Of a DNA stretch of 8,813 nt, positions 1 to 6,844 are shown one piece after another (position 1 is the first letter of the stretch; each line of letters starts with the position of its first letter). The stretch covers positions 1 through 8,813 of the forward strand of contig CAMVBO010000049.1 of assembly GCA_947165745.1 (NCBI GenBank), in the 5' to 3' direction. Both the position numbers and the translations under genes were made by a program. The notes beneath the pieces are model-generated. The model searched no databases, had not been told where the DNA came from, and worked only from the letters and a program-made list of their open reading frames with translations. This DNA is from an uncultured Clostridia bacterium. Lineage in GTDB: Bacteria; Bacillota_A; Clostridia; Christensenellales; Aristaeellaceae.

Positions 1-56
1 TACGGCTTCAATGATACCTTCGAAACTGTCTACTTAACAATTTTATTCCATTGACT

Positions 57-88
57 GGATTGAATCCGTCGGCGGCGAGGGCTATAAT
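57..88 (+). promoter_or_regulatory. Promoter of the TetR gene with a palindrome over the -35
   Basis: A -35 box TTGAAT (60-65) and a perfect -10 box TATAAT (83-88) are separated by 17 bases, which places the start of transcription near base 95, about 45 bases before the TetR start codon. The 11-bp palindrome GGATT-G-AATCC (57-67) covers the -35 box. TetR-family repressors often bind palindromes over their own promoter, so this may be an autoregulatory operator, but it is short for that family and this part is inference. Bases 1-56 hold nothing else I can identify. Confidence 0.7.
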
Positions 89-139
89 GGGGCCAGCGTC
101 GCCGGTTGGCGTATCTTTGCGCAGAGGAGGGGAATGGCC

Positions 140-700
140 ATGGCTTCGTCGCTGACGAAACGGACGATCATGGATTCGCTGATGAAGCTGCTGGACGAGC
201 GCCCGCTAAGCAAGGTCTCCATCAAGGACATCGTGGAGGACTGCGGCATCAACCGCAACACCTTCTACTACCACTTCTCCGACCTGCCGGATCTGATCGA
301 GTGCATCCTGCGGGACGAGGTCGACCAGATCATGGACAGCTATCACGGCATTTCCTCCCTGGAGGAGTGCATAGCCGCGGCCATGAAGCTGTCCACCGAG
401 CACAAGCGGGCCGTGATGCACATCTACAACTCCGCCAACCGGGACATCTTCGAACGCTACCTGCTGGAGATCACCGAATACGTGGCCACCGCCTTCGTGG
501 ACAACCTGATCGCCGGGCGGCCCGTGCTGCCGGAGGACCGGATCGCCGTGATCCAGGGCTACAAGTGCGAGCTGTTCGGCCACATCGTGGACTGGCTGGG
601 CCGGGGCATGAACCACGACCTGGAAAAGCAGTTCCTCAGGCTGTGCGAGCTGCGCCGGGGCATGACCGAGGAGATGCTCCGCCGGAGCCTGGGGGAATGA
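140..700 (+). CDS. TetR/AcrR-family transcriptional regulator
   Basis: Predicted DNA-binding repressor of 186 residues, a usual length for the family. The N-terminal helix-turn-helix is clear: roughly residues 24-52 contain V-S-I-K-D-I-V followed by the recognition stretch NRNTFYYHFSDLPDLIE, the classic TetR pattern in which F-Y-Y-H-F ends the recognition helix. The all-helical C-terminal half, with a D-W-L-G-R-G-M motif near its end, resembles the DhaS-type C-terminal domains common in Firmicutes; its ligand cannot be deduced. I chose ATG 140 over the in-frame ATG 134 because AGGAGG (125-130) lies 9 bases from the former and only 3 from the latter. It is the first gene ahead of an HdeD-like protein, an MMPL exporter and a secreted partner. 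TetR regulators commonly control a neighbouring exporter, so control of those genes is likely but inferred. The stop is followed one base later by a MITE-like repeat. Confidence 0.93.
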   Translation: MASSLTKRTIMDSLMKLLDERPLSKVSIKDIVEDCGINRNTFYYHFSDLPDLIECILRDEVDQIMDSYHGISSLEECIAAAMKLSTEHKRAVMHIYNSANRDIFERYLLEITEYVATAFVDNLIAGRPVLPEDRIAVIQGYKCELFGHIVDWLGRGMNHDLEKQFLRLCELRRGMTEEMLRRSLGE

Positions 701-701
701 A

Positions 702-848
702 GGGGCGTCTCAAAACACATCGAGGTTGCAATCATCTCCGTAGGGGCGGCATTCTTGCCGCCCGGAGCGAATCATCCGCCCGCGGACGCCATCAATGGCG
801 TCCCTGCGATGGAAATTGAATCGTCAATCCTGGTTTTGAGACAGTCCC
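702..848. repeat. MITE/REP-like repeat with terminal inverted repeats
   Basis: A 147-bp non-coding unit bounded by imperfect inverted repeats: GGGGCGTCTCAAAACACA (702-719) against TGGTTTTGAGACAGTCCC (831-848), sharing a perfect 10-bp core GTCTCAAAAC / GTTTTGAGAC. Inside are two strong hairpins. The first pairs GGGCGGCA (744-751) with TGCCGCCC (756-763) over a TTCT loop, with flanking CTCCG/CGGAG. The second pairs GGACGCCAT (784-792) with ATGGCGTCC (795-803). Terminal repeats plus internal palindromes and no coding capacity suggest a small non-autonomous mobile element. No target-site duplication is evident. It begins one base after the TetR stop, between that gene and the palindrome at 860-920. 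Confidence 0.6.
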
Positions 849-859
849 ATGGAAAGCAT

Positions 860-920
860 TGGACAAAATCGCTTCAATGCCCAAATTTTGGGCGCGGAGG
901 CGGTTTTGTCCATTTTTTTT
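860..920 (+). terminator. Nested palindrome with T-tract: terminator and/or operator
   Basis: Outer arms TGGACAAAATCGC (860-872) and GCGGTTTTGTCCA (900-912) match at 12 of 13 positions. Inside them GCCCAAA (879-885) and TTTGGGC (887-893) form a second perfect arm pair. Eight Ts follow at once (913-920), as in a rho-independent terminator, which would end the TetR transcript after the repeat element. The downstream arm ends about 23 bases before the -10 box of the next gene, so the same palindrome could instead, or also, bind the TetR protein. The sequence cannot separate the two roles. Confidence 0.6.
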
Positions 921-932
921 GCCGCCCGCCTT

Positions 933-941
933 TGCTATACT
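933..941 (+). promoter_or_regulatory. Extended -10 promoter of the HdeD-like gene
   Basis: TGC-TATACT (933-941) is an extended -10 element (TGn before a TATAAT-like hexamer). No good -35 sits 17 bases upstream, where there are only Ts, and extended -10 promoters tolerate this. Transcription would start near 948, which excludes the in-frame ATG at 947 as the translation start and supports ATG 971. It is the only promoter I see for this gene and probably for the exporter operon. Confidence 0.5.
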
Positions 942-970
942 GCTCCATGGAAAACAAGGAGGTGGCAAAC

Positions 971-1537
971 ATGCGCTCTGTGAAGCTCATTCGCGCGGCG
1001 AAGGCCGGGATGATCGCCCTGTCCGCCGCGTTCTGCGCGCTGGGGCTGCTGCTGATCCTGCGGCCGGACCTCTCCGTGGACGTGATCGGAAGCGCCGTGG
1101 GCGCGGCCCTGATCGCCTTCGGGGCGGTCAAGCTGATCGGCTACTTTTCCAAGGACCTCTACCGGCTGGCCTTCCAGTTCGACCTGGCCTTTGGCTGCCT
1201 GCTGATCGCCATGGGCGGCATAATCCTGCTGAAGCCCGGCACGGCCATGAACGTGCTGTGCGTGGCCATGGGGGTGGAGATCATCGCCGACGGGCTGTTC
1301 AAGGTGCAGACCGCCGTGGACGCCCGGCGCTTCGGCCTGGAGCGTTGGTGGCTCATCCTGGCCGTGGCCCTGGCCGCGACGGGCGTGGGCGTGGCGCTGG
1401 CGCTGCGGCCCGGCCAGGGCGCTCAGGCGCTGGCGGCGCTGCTGGGCGCGGCGCTGCTGGCGGAGGGGACGCTGAATTTGTGCGTGGCGCTGTGCGCGGT
1501 GAAGATCGTCGCCCACCAGCAGCCCGATAGTGTCTGA
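971..1537 (+). CDS. HdeD/DUF308-family six-helix membrane protein
   Basis: Small integral membrane protein of 188 residues. Six hydrophobic segments (about residues 11-29, 36-55, 66-86, 92-110, 127-145 and 148-172) are arranged as three helical hairpins of similar design, with short loops such as L-R-P-D-L-S and L-K-P-G-T-A. This internal repetition, with a Leu-x-Pro turn after the first helix of each pair, is characteristic of the HdeD/DUF308 family. E. coli HdeD is linked to acid resistance, but the biochemical role of Firmicutes members is not established. ATG 971 is preceded by AGGAGGTGG with about 8 bases spacing; the earlier in-frame ATG 947 lies at the predicted transcription start. 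The exporter gene begins 66 bases downstream with no convincing promoter between, so co-transcription is likely. The C-terminal part is very rich in Ala, Gly and Leu. Confidence 0.8.
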   Translation: MRSVKLIRAAKAGMIALSAAFCALGLLLILRPDLSVDVIGSAVGAALIAFGAVKLIGYFSKDLYRLAFQFDLAFGCLLIAMGGIILLKPGTAMNVLCVAMGVEIIADGLFKVQTAVDARRFGLERWWLILAVALAATGVGVALALRPGQGAQALAALLGAALLAEGTLNLCVALCAVKIVAHQQPDSV

Positions 1538-1603
1538 TAAATCCGGTCAAAGTCCTATAGAACAAATCGAAGTCCATTATCATTCCAGAAGGAGGCTGTG
1601 ACC

Positions 1604-3700
1604 ATGCGTTTTGCAAAAGCTGTGGTCAAATGCCGCGTCCCGATCCTGATCATCGCACTGCTGCTGATGATCCCCTCGGTGTTGGGCATGGCGGCGACGC
1701 GCATCAATTATGACATGCTCACTTACCTGCCCGGCGACATCGACACGATGGTGGGCCAGGACGAGCTGATGGAGGAATTTGGCAAGGGCGCGTTCTCGTT
1801 CATCGTCATCGAGGGCATGGGCGACGAGGACGTGGAGGCCCTGAAGGCGAAGCTGGAGGACGTGGACCATGTGGACAGCGTCATCTGGTACACCAGTTTC
1901 CTGGACGCCTCGATCCCCAAGGACATGCTGCCCAAGAAGCTGTACGACGCCTTCAACGCCGGCGACGCCACGCTGATGGCGGTGTTCTTCGACGGCTCCA
2001 CCAGCGAGGACGGCACGATCGCCGCCTTCCAGGAGATCCGCCGCATCACCGGCGAGCGATGCTTCGTGGCGGGCATGACCGCCATGGTCATCGACCTGCG
2101 GGACCTGTGCGAGCGGGAGGAGCCCATCTATGTGGGCATCGCCGTGGCCCTGGCCTGCCTGGCCATGATGATCTTCCTGGACGGCTGGCTGGTGCCCTTT
2201 GTGTTCCTGGCCTCCATCGGCATCGCCATCCTCTACAACCTGGGCACCAACTACTTCCTGGGCGAGATCTCCTACATCACCAAGGCGCTGTCGGCGGTGC
2301 TGCAGCTGGCCGTGACGATGGACTATTCCATCTTCCTCTGGCACAGCTACAACGAGCAGCTGACGAAAACAGACGACAAATATGAGGCCATGGCGGCCGC
2401 CATCCACGAGACGCTGACCAGCGTCATCGGCAGCTCCATCACGACGGTGGCCGGGTTCATCGCCCTGTGCTTCATGAGCTTCACCCTGGGCCGCGACCTG
2501 GGCCTGGTGATGGCCAAGGGCGTGCTGCTGGGCGTCATCGGGTGCGTCACCATCCTGCCCTCGATGATCCTGCTGCTGGACAAGCCCCTGCAAAAGACCC
2601 GTCACCGCTCGGTGCTGCCCCCAATGGACGGCTTTGCCAGGGGCGCGACGAAGATCTTTCCGATCCTGCTGATCCTGTTCGCCCTGGTGGTGTATCCCGC
2701 CTACAACAGCTACCGGCTGGCCAACGACGAGGTTTACTACAACCTGGGCGCGACCCTGCCGAAGGACATGCCCTACGTGGTGGCCGGGGACAAGCTGTCC
2801 GACACCTTCGACATCGCCTCCACCCACATGCTGCTGCTGGACGCCGGCCTGGAGCCCAAGGATGTCGCCCATATGATCGACGAGATGGAGCAGGTGGACG
2901 GCGTGAAGTACGTGCTGGGGCTGGAGAGCTTCACCGGCGCGACGATCCCCAGGGAGATGATCCCCCAGAAGCTGCTGGAAAAGCTTGAGAGCGACCGGCT
3001 GGAGCTTTTGCTGATCAACTCGGAATACGCCGTGGCCACCGACGAGGTGAACGGCCAGATCGACGCGTTGAACGCCATCCTGAAGCGTTACGATCCCACC
3101 GGCAGGCTGATCGGCGAGGCGCCCTGTATGAAGGACATGATCGAGATCACCAACCACGACTTCCAGGTGGTCAACCTCATCTCCATCGTCGCCATTTTTG
3201 CGATCATCCTGCTGGTGGAGCGCAGCCTGTCGCTGCCGTTTATCCTGATCGCGGTGATCGAGCTGGCCATCTTCATCAACCTGGGCATTTCCCACTATCT
3301 GCACCAGAGCCTGCCCTTCATCGCCCCCATCTGCATCTCCACGATCCAGCTGGGCGCGACGGTGGACTACGCCATACTGATGACCACCCGCTACAAGGCG
3401 GAGCGGGCGGCGGGGAAGGGCAAGCGCGAGGCCGTGTCCATCGCGCTGGCCGCCTCCACGCCCTCCATCATCGTCAGCGGCATGGGCCTGTTCGCCGCCA
3501 CCTTCGGTGTGGCCCTGTATTCGGACATCGACATCATCCGCTCCATCTGCATGCTGCTGGCCCGGGGCGCGCTGATCAGCATGGTGTGCGTGCTGCTGCT
3601 GCTGCCCGCGCTGCTGATGCTGTGCGACTTTGTGGTGCGCCACACCACCATCGGCATGAAATCCAAGGACGCAAACGACGTGGTCGGAAAGGAAGCATAA
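1604..3700 (+). CDS. MMPL/RND-family transporter
   Basis: Membrane exporter of the MMPL branch of the RND superfamily, 698 residues. Twelve membrane segments are arranged in the RND pattern: helix 1 near residues 12-29, an outside domain to about 172, helices 2-6 (about 176-325), helix 7 near 349-367, a second outside domain to about 515, and helices 8-12 (about 521-680). Each half carries the family's Asp-Tyr pair: LAVTMDYSIFLW with D240/Y241 and LGATVDYAILMTTR with D588/Y589. In MmpL3 the equivalent pairs carry the proton relay, so proton-driven export of a lipid or hydrophobic compound is likely; the substrate is unknown. ATG 1604 is preferred over GTG 1598 because AGGAGG (1590-1595) lies 8 bases from the ATG and 2 from the GTG. 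The secreted-protein gene follows after two bases, implying an operon and a functional pairing. At this length it is like YdfJ-type Firmicutes members, shorter than mycobacterial MmpL proteins. Confidence 0.93.
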   Translation: MRFAKAVVKCRVPILIIALLLMIPSVLGMAATRINYDMLTYLPGDIDTMVGQDELMEEFGKGAFSFIVIEGMGDEDVEALKAKLEDVDHVDSVIWYTSFLDASIPKDMLPKKLYDAFNAGDATLMAVFFDGSTSEDGTIAAFQEIRRITGERCFVAGMTAMVIDLRDLCEREEPIYVGIAVALACLAMMIFLDGWLVPFVFLASIGIAILYNLGTNYFLGEISYITKALSAVLQLAVTMDYSIFLWHSYNEQLTKTDDKYEAMAAAIHETLTSVIGSSITTVAGFIALCFMSFTLGRDLGLVMAKGVLLGVIGCVTILPSMILLLDKPLQKTRHRSVLPPMDGFARGATKIFPILLILFALVVYPAYNSYRLANDEVYYNLGATLPKDMPYVVAGDKLSDTFDIASTHMLLLDAGLEPKDVAHMIDEMEQVDGVKYVLGLESFTGATIPREMIPQKLLEKLESDRLELLLINSEYAVATDEVNGQIDALNAILKRYDPTGRLIGEAPCMKDMIEITNHDFQVVNLISIVAIFAIILLVERSLSLPFILIAVIELAIFINLGISHYLHQSLPFIAPICISTIQLGATVDYAILMTTRYKAERAAGKGKREAVSIALAASTPSIIVSGMGLFAATFGVALYSDIDIIRSICMLLARGALISMVCVLLLLPALLMLCDFVVRHTTIGMKSKDANDVVGKEA

Positions 3701-3702
3701 CG

Positions 3703-6609
3703 ATGAAAAAGAACATTTTGCGCAGCCTCTCGGCGATAATCGCCGCGGCGATGCTGCTTTGCGGGGCGCTGCCCGCCCTGGCGGAGGACAAGAAGGAGAC
3801 TGTATTCGTCATGGCCGATGCCAACGGCCATACAGACCACATCGTGGTCAGCGAGCGCCTGTACAATCCAGAAGGCGCGGACACGATTGAGGACGTCTCC
3901 ACCCTTGAAAACATCGAAAACGTGGACGGCGACGAGACCTTCATCCTGGGTGAGGGAGGCGCGCTCGTCTGGAACGCCAACGGCGCGGATATCTCCTACG
4001 AGGGTACGACCGATAAGCCGCTGCCCGTGGGCGTGCGCATCACCTACAGGCTGGATGGCCAGGAGATCGCCCCCGCGGACCTGGCGGGCAAGAGCGGCCA
4101 TCTGGACATGGAGCTCGCCTATTCCAGCAGCCTGACCGCCGAGACCAACGTAGCGGGGGAGAAGACGGACATGGCCGTGCCCTTCCTGATGGCCACAGTG
4201 ATGATCCTGGACGACGACGTATATGACAATGTCGAGATCACCAACGGCAAGGTCATCGACGCCGGCAACCTCAGGGCCGCGCTGTGCTATGGCATGCCGG
4301 GTGTCAGGGAAGCGCTGAACCTGGATGCTTACGAAAAGATCGACCTGGAGCTGCCGGAGACCGCCACCATCAGCGCGGACGTGACCGACTATCACACCTC
4401 CGGGGCCTATACGCTGGCCACGAATTCCGTGTTCAACCTCAAAAAGAACGAGATCAGCCTGATCGACGAGGACATCGACCTGGACGCGGTATCAGGCGAG
4501 CTGTCCGACGCTGTGGACCAGCTGCTGGACGGCATCGACAAGCTGTATGACGGCACCGGCGACCTGGAGAAGGGCGCGGGCGACCTGAACGACGGCGCCT
4601 CCGATTTGAAGGACGGCACGGCGCAGCTCAAGAATGGCGCGGGCAGGCTGAAGGATGGCGCCTCCGATTTGAAGGACGGCACATCGCAGCTTAAGGACGG
4701 CGCTTCTGATTTGAAAGACGGCCTGGGCGAGATCGACGGCAATTCCAAGGCTCTGGCCGACGGCGCAAAGCAGATCTTCGAGGGCATCCTGGCCACCGCC
4801 AACGAGGGCCTGAAAGAGAAGGAAGCCGACTTCAACGAATACGGCATCGAGCTGAACGAACTGACCATTGACAACTACGCCGAGGAGCTGGAGCGCCTGG
4901 AGGCCGAGCTTCTGGATGCGGTTGAGGTGGAGGTCTACAAGGAGGCCGACGCCCTGGTGGCCAGCAAGGTGAAGAGCGCCGTGAAGAAGGAGGTCACCAG
5001 TCGGGTTTATTCCGGCGCGAAGAAGAAGGTCAAGGAAGCCGTCACCGAGGCTGCCGAGGCTCAGGTGACCGAGAAGGTCCAGGAGGGCGCGGACAACCTG
5101 GTGCGCCAGAAGGTCACCGAAGGCGCTCGAGCGAAGGTGCGGCCCCAGGTGGAGGCCGCCGTGGCTCAGCAGGTGCGCGCCGCCGTGGAGGCCGAGGCCC
5201 GCAACAAGGTGGAGGCCGCCGTGCGCAACCCCGACGAGGCCACGGTGAGCGCGAAGGTCAACGAGAAGCTGAATTCCGCCGACGTGCAGGCCCGGATCGA
5301 CGCCGAGACTGCCAACCGCATGGGCTCCGATGAGGTGAAGGCCGCCATCGAGAGCAAGATGGACGAGGTCGCCCGCGCCCAGGTCGAGGCCAAGCGCGAT
5401 GCCATTCGATCCGCCGTCGCCGATGCCGTGCGCGGCACGCTTTCGGACATCACCGACGAGGCGGGCAACGTGGTGACCACTGTGGATCAGCAGATGGCGT
5501 CCGACGAAGTGCAGAGCCAGATCAACGCCGCCACCGAGCGGAAGATCAACGAGCAGGTGGCCGCCAACCGCGAGGCCGCACGCGCCAGCGTGACCGCCGG
5601 CATGCAGGCCTATGTGCGCGACCAGGTGACCGCTGCCGCGCGGGACAGGATCGTTGCCGCCGCGGCCAGCCTGTCCGACGACGAGGTGCAGGCGCTGGTG
5701 GACCAGCAGATGGCTTCTGATGCCGTGAAGCAGCAGATCGAGGACGCCTGCAATGCTCAGATGGCTTCCGACACCATCCAGGCCATCATCGAGAGCGAGA
5801 CCGACAAGCAGATGGCCAGTGACGCGGTGCGGCAGCAGATCGAGGCTGAGGTGGCCAGCCAGGAGACCAGCGACGCCGTGAAGCAGCAGGTCCAGAACGA
5901 AATCGATAATCAGATGGCTTCCAAGGACGTGCAGGCCCTGATCAGCCAGAACATCAATGCGCAGATGAAGAGCGACGACGTGAAGAAGCAGATCAACAGC
6001 ACCATCGCCAGCCAGATGAACAGCGGCAAGGTGCAGGGGATCATCAGCAGCAACATCGCCGACCAGAAGACCAGGGCCGAGTACCTGAACGGCGTGGCCG
6101 AGGCCCTGGAGGCCAACGGCGAGAACGGCGAGGCCTATCGCGCCCTGGCCGACCTGCTGGAGCAGCTTTCCGACGTGGACCGGTTCTACCGCGGCGTGCT
6201 GGACTACACCGGCGCGGTGGGCAAGGCCGCCGCGGGCGCGAGTGAGTTGTACGACGGGGCCGCGAAGCTGGACGATGGCGCAGGCGAGTTGAAGGATGGC
6301 GCGTCCGACCTGTATGACGGCGCGTCTGACCTGGACGACGGCGCCCGGAAGCTGCTGGATGGCACCGGCGATTTGCTGGACGGCGCGAAGGCGCTGCGTG
6401 AGGGCGCGGGCGAGTTGAAGGACGGCCTGCATGAGTTCAACGAGAAGGCCATCCAGAAGCTGCTGGACTACCTCAACGGCGACCTGACCGGCCTGGTGGA
6501 CCGGGCCAAGGCGCTGATCGACGTGGTCAAGGGCTATGCGGGCTATGCCGGCATCGCCGAGGGCCAGAAGGGCGTGACCCAGTTCATCATCAAGACCGCG
6601 GGGATCTAG
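3703..6609 (+). CDS. Secreted L-x-x-G heptad / 17-residue repeat protein, MMPL partner
   Basis: Exported protein of 968 residues. A Sec signal peptide (Lys-Lys start, hydrophobic core, LPALA cleavage site near residue 27) has no proper lipobox, because Leu precedes Cys. Domains in order: an N-terminal domain (about 28-265) opening with K-E-T-V-F-V; ten unbroken L-x-x-G heptads such as LKDGASD (274-343); a charged, Ala/Val-rich helical region (about 350-668) with scattered repeats; seven gapless 17-residue repeats (669-787); a linker; nine more L-x-x-G heptads (849-911); and a tail ending TQFIIKTAGI. The heptads match the X-X-X-Leu-X-X-Gly type (TIGR03057) also seen in YhgE/Pip proteins, but unlike those there is no membrane anchor. 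From memory, N-terminal domain and tail belong to a family found beside MMPL genes in Clostridia, with no known function; this needs a search. It probably works outside the membrane with the adjacent exporter. AGGAA lies 8 bases before ATG 3703. Confidence 0.88.
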   Translation: MKKNILRSLSAIIAAAMLLCGALPALAEDKKETVFVMADANGHTDHIVVSERLYNPEGADTIEDVSTLENIENVDGDETFILGEGGALVWNANGADISYEGTTDKPLPVGVRITYRLDGQEIAPADLAGKSGHLDMELAYSSSLTAETNVAGEKTDMAVPFLMATVMILDDDVYDNVEITNGKVIDAGNLRAALCYGMPGVREALNLDAYEKIDLELPETATISADVTDYHTSGAYTLATNSVFNLKKNEISLIDEDIDLDAVSGELSDAVDQLLDGIDKLYDGTGDLEKGAGDLNDGASDLKDGTAQLKNGAGRLKDGASDLKDGTSQLKDGASDLKDGLGEIDGNSKALADGAKQIFEGILATANEGLKEKEADFNEYGIELNELTIDNYAEELERLEAELLDAVEVEVYKEADALVASKVKSAVKKEVTSRVYSGAKKKVKEAVTEAAEAQVTEKVQEGADNLVRQKVTEGARAKVRPQVEAAVAQQVRAAVEAEARNKVEAAVRNPDEATVSAKVNEKLNSADVQARIDAETANRMGSDEVKAAIESKMDEVARAQVEAKRDAIRSAVADAVRGTLSDITDEAGNVVTTVDQQMASDEVQSQINAATERKINEQVAANREAARASVTAGMQAYVRDQVTAAARDRIVAAAASLSDDEVQALVDQQMASDAVKQQIEDACNAQMASDTIQAIIESETDKQMASDAVRQQIEAEVASQETSDAVKQQVQNEIDNQMASKDVQALISQNINAQMKSDDVKKQINSTIASQMNSGKVQGIISSNIADQKTRAEYLNGVAEALEANGENGEAYRALADLLEQLSDVDRFYRGVLDYTGAVGKAAAGASELYDGAAKLDDGAGELKDGASDLYDGASDLDDGARKLLDGTGDLLDGAKALREGAGELKDGLHEFNEKAIQKLLDYLNGDLTGLVDRAKALIDVVKGYAGYAGIAEGQKGVTQFIIKTAGI
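4522..4731 (+). repeat. Ten tandem L-x-x-G heptads (protein repeat, first array)
   Basis: Ten consecutive 21-base units encode heptads in strict register (residues 274-343): Leu at position 1 and Gly at position 4, usually as LKDGASD, LKDGTSQ or LEKGAGD. DNA copies are similar but not identical (Leu as ctg, ttg, ctc or ctt), so the array is old or under drift rather than freshly expanded. The register slips after residue 343, where I-D-G replaces L-x-x-G. Confidence 0.95.
5266..6063 (+). repeat. 17-residue helical repeats (protein repeat)
   Basis: Units of 51 bases encode the pattern x-M-x-S-D-x-V-x-x-x-I followed by six variable residues. Two adjacent units lie at 5266-5367 (residues 522-555), a single unit at 5491-5541 (597-613) and seven perfectly contiguous units at 5707-6063 (669-787). 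Examples are QMASDAVKQQIEDACNA and QMASDAVRQQIEAEVAS. The recurrent Ser-Asp looks like a helix N-cap, so each unit may be one short helix. Between the groups are related Ala/Val-rich stretches that do not keep the period. Confidence 0.93.
6247..6435 (+). repeat. Nine tandem L-x-x-G heptads (protein repeat, second array)
   Basis: Nine in-register 21-base units encode residues 849-911, again Leu at position 1 and Gly at position 4 (for example LYDGASD, LDDGARK, LLDGTGD). This mirrors the array at 4522-4731 on the other side of the helical region. Confidence 0.95.
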
Positions 6610-6685
6610 AGTGTGTTTCTAAAATCCTGAACATGCAGTTTCGAGCAGATTTAGGTGCATTTCAAGGCGATTTCCCTTGACTTAC

Positions 6686-6710
6686 GGTTCAAGTCCTGTT
6701 TCCCGCACCA
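6686..6710 (+). pseudogene. 3' end of a tRNA gene (25-nt remnant)
   Basis: The bases read GGTTCAAGTCC, TGT, then TTCCCGCACCA. This is the end of a T-stem, the T-loop TTCAAGT, the 3' half of the T-stem (CCTGT), a seven-base acceptor strand TTCCCGC, the discriminator A and an encoded CCA. The 5' T-stem partner would be ACAGG, but the sequence has TACGG, so tRNA similarity stops at the GG. No GCGGGAA acceptor partner or D-arm lies upstream, so no intact tRNA is present. The form would suit a leucine tRNA, which is a guess. Such 3' fragments are typical integration footprints. Confidence 0.6.
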
Positions 6711-6773
6711 TCAGCACTGACAATAGGTGCTGCAAGCGAGCTCGTCAGAAATGATGAGTTCGCTTTTCTCTAT
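6709..6773 (+). repeat. 65-bp direct repeat, left copy
   Basis: It matches 8173-8237 at 63 of 65 positions. It contains a small hairpin, CAGCAC (6712-6717) with GTGCTG (6727-6732), and the terminator at 6734-6769. It begins within the CCA end of the tRNA remnant, so it probably represents sequence that once followed an intact tRNA gene. Confidence 0.9.
6734..6769 (+). terminator. Rho-independent terminator (left copy)
   Basis: A 14-bp stem, AAGCGAGCTCGTCA (6734-6747) with TGATGAGTTCGCTT (6752-6765), closes a GAAA tetraloop. It includes two G-U pairs and runs into TTTTCT. It follows the tRNA remnant and is also the only terminator seen after the secreted-protein gene, so it would end the exporter operon. 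Confidence 0.8.
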
Positions 6774-6787
6774 TTCCCCGGATTTAT

Positions 6788-6823
6788 CGTGTACCGCGTG
6801 TATTGCGTGTAATCCGTGTAATA
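6788..6823. repeat. 9-bp tandem repeat, four units
   Basis: Four units of CGTGTAATC type: CGTGTACCG, CGTGTATTG, CGTGTAATC, CGTGTAATA. Together with the preceding bases from 6774, this tract matches 8368-8416 at about 45 of 49 positions. The right copy has six units, so unit number varies between the two. Confidence 0.9.
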
Positions 6824-6844
6824 TATAATTTTCACCGATCATTC

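Noticed and set aside
106..819. 237-codon frame overlapping the TetR gene
   Set aside because: Out-of-frame translation rich in Arg, Gly, Pro and His. The TetR frame has the helix-turn-helix and the ribosome binding site.
1580..3643. Very long open frame on the minus strand across the exporter gene (687 codons)
   Set aside because: It mirrors the exporter in a GC-rich gene with strong third-position bias. The product is dominated by His, Gln, Gly and Asp with no domain or ribosome binding site, while the + strand frame encodes a clear MMPL protein.
3703..3784. Lipoprotein signal in the secreted repeat protein
   Set aside because: The Cys in M-L-L-C-G has Leu at -1, where a lipobox needs Gly, Ala or Ser; a Sec cleavage after LPALA fits better.
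4492..6432. Long open frame on the minus strand across the repeat protein (646 codons)
   Set aside because: It is the mirror image of the repeat-rich + strand gene; its own periodicity follows from the repeats, and it has no start signal.
6610..6710. Intact tRNA gene
   Set aside because: Only the last 25 bases fit. The 5' T-stem, variable arm, D-arm and a GCGGGAA acceptor strand are missing.
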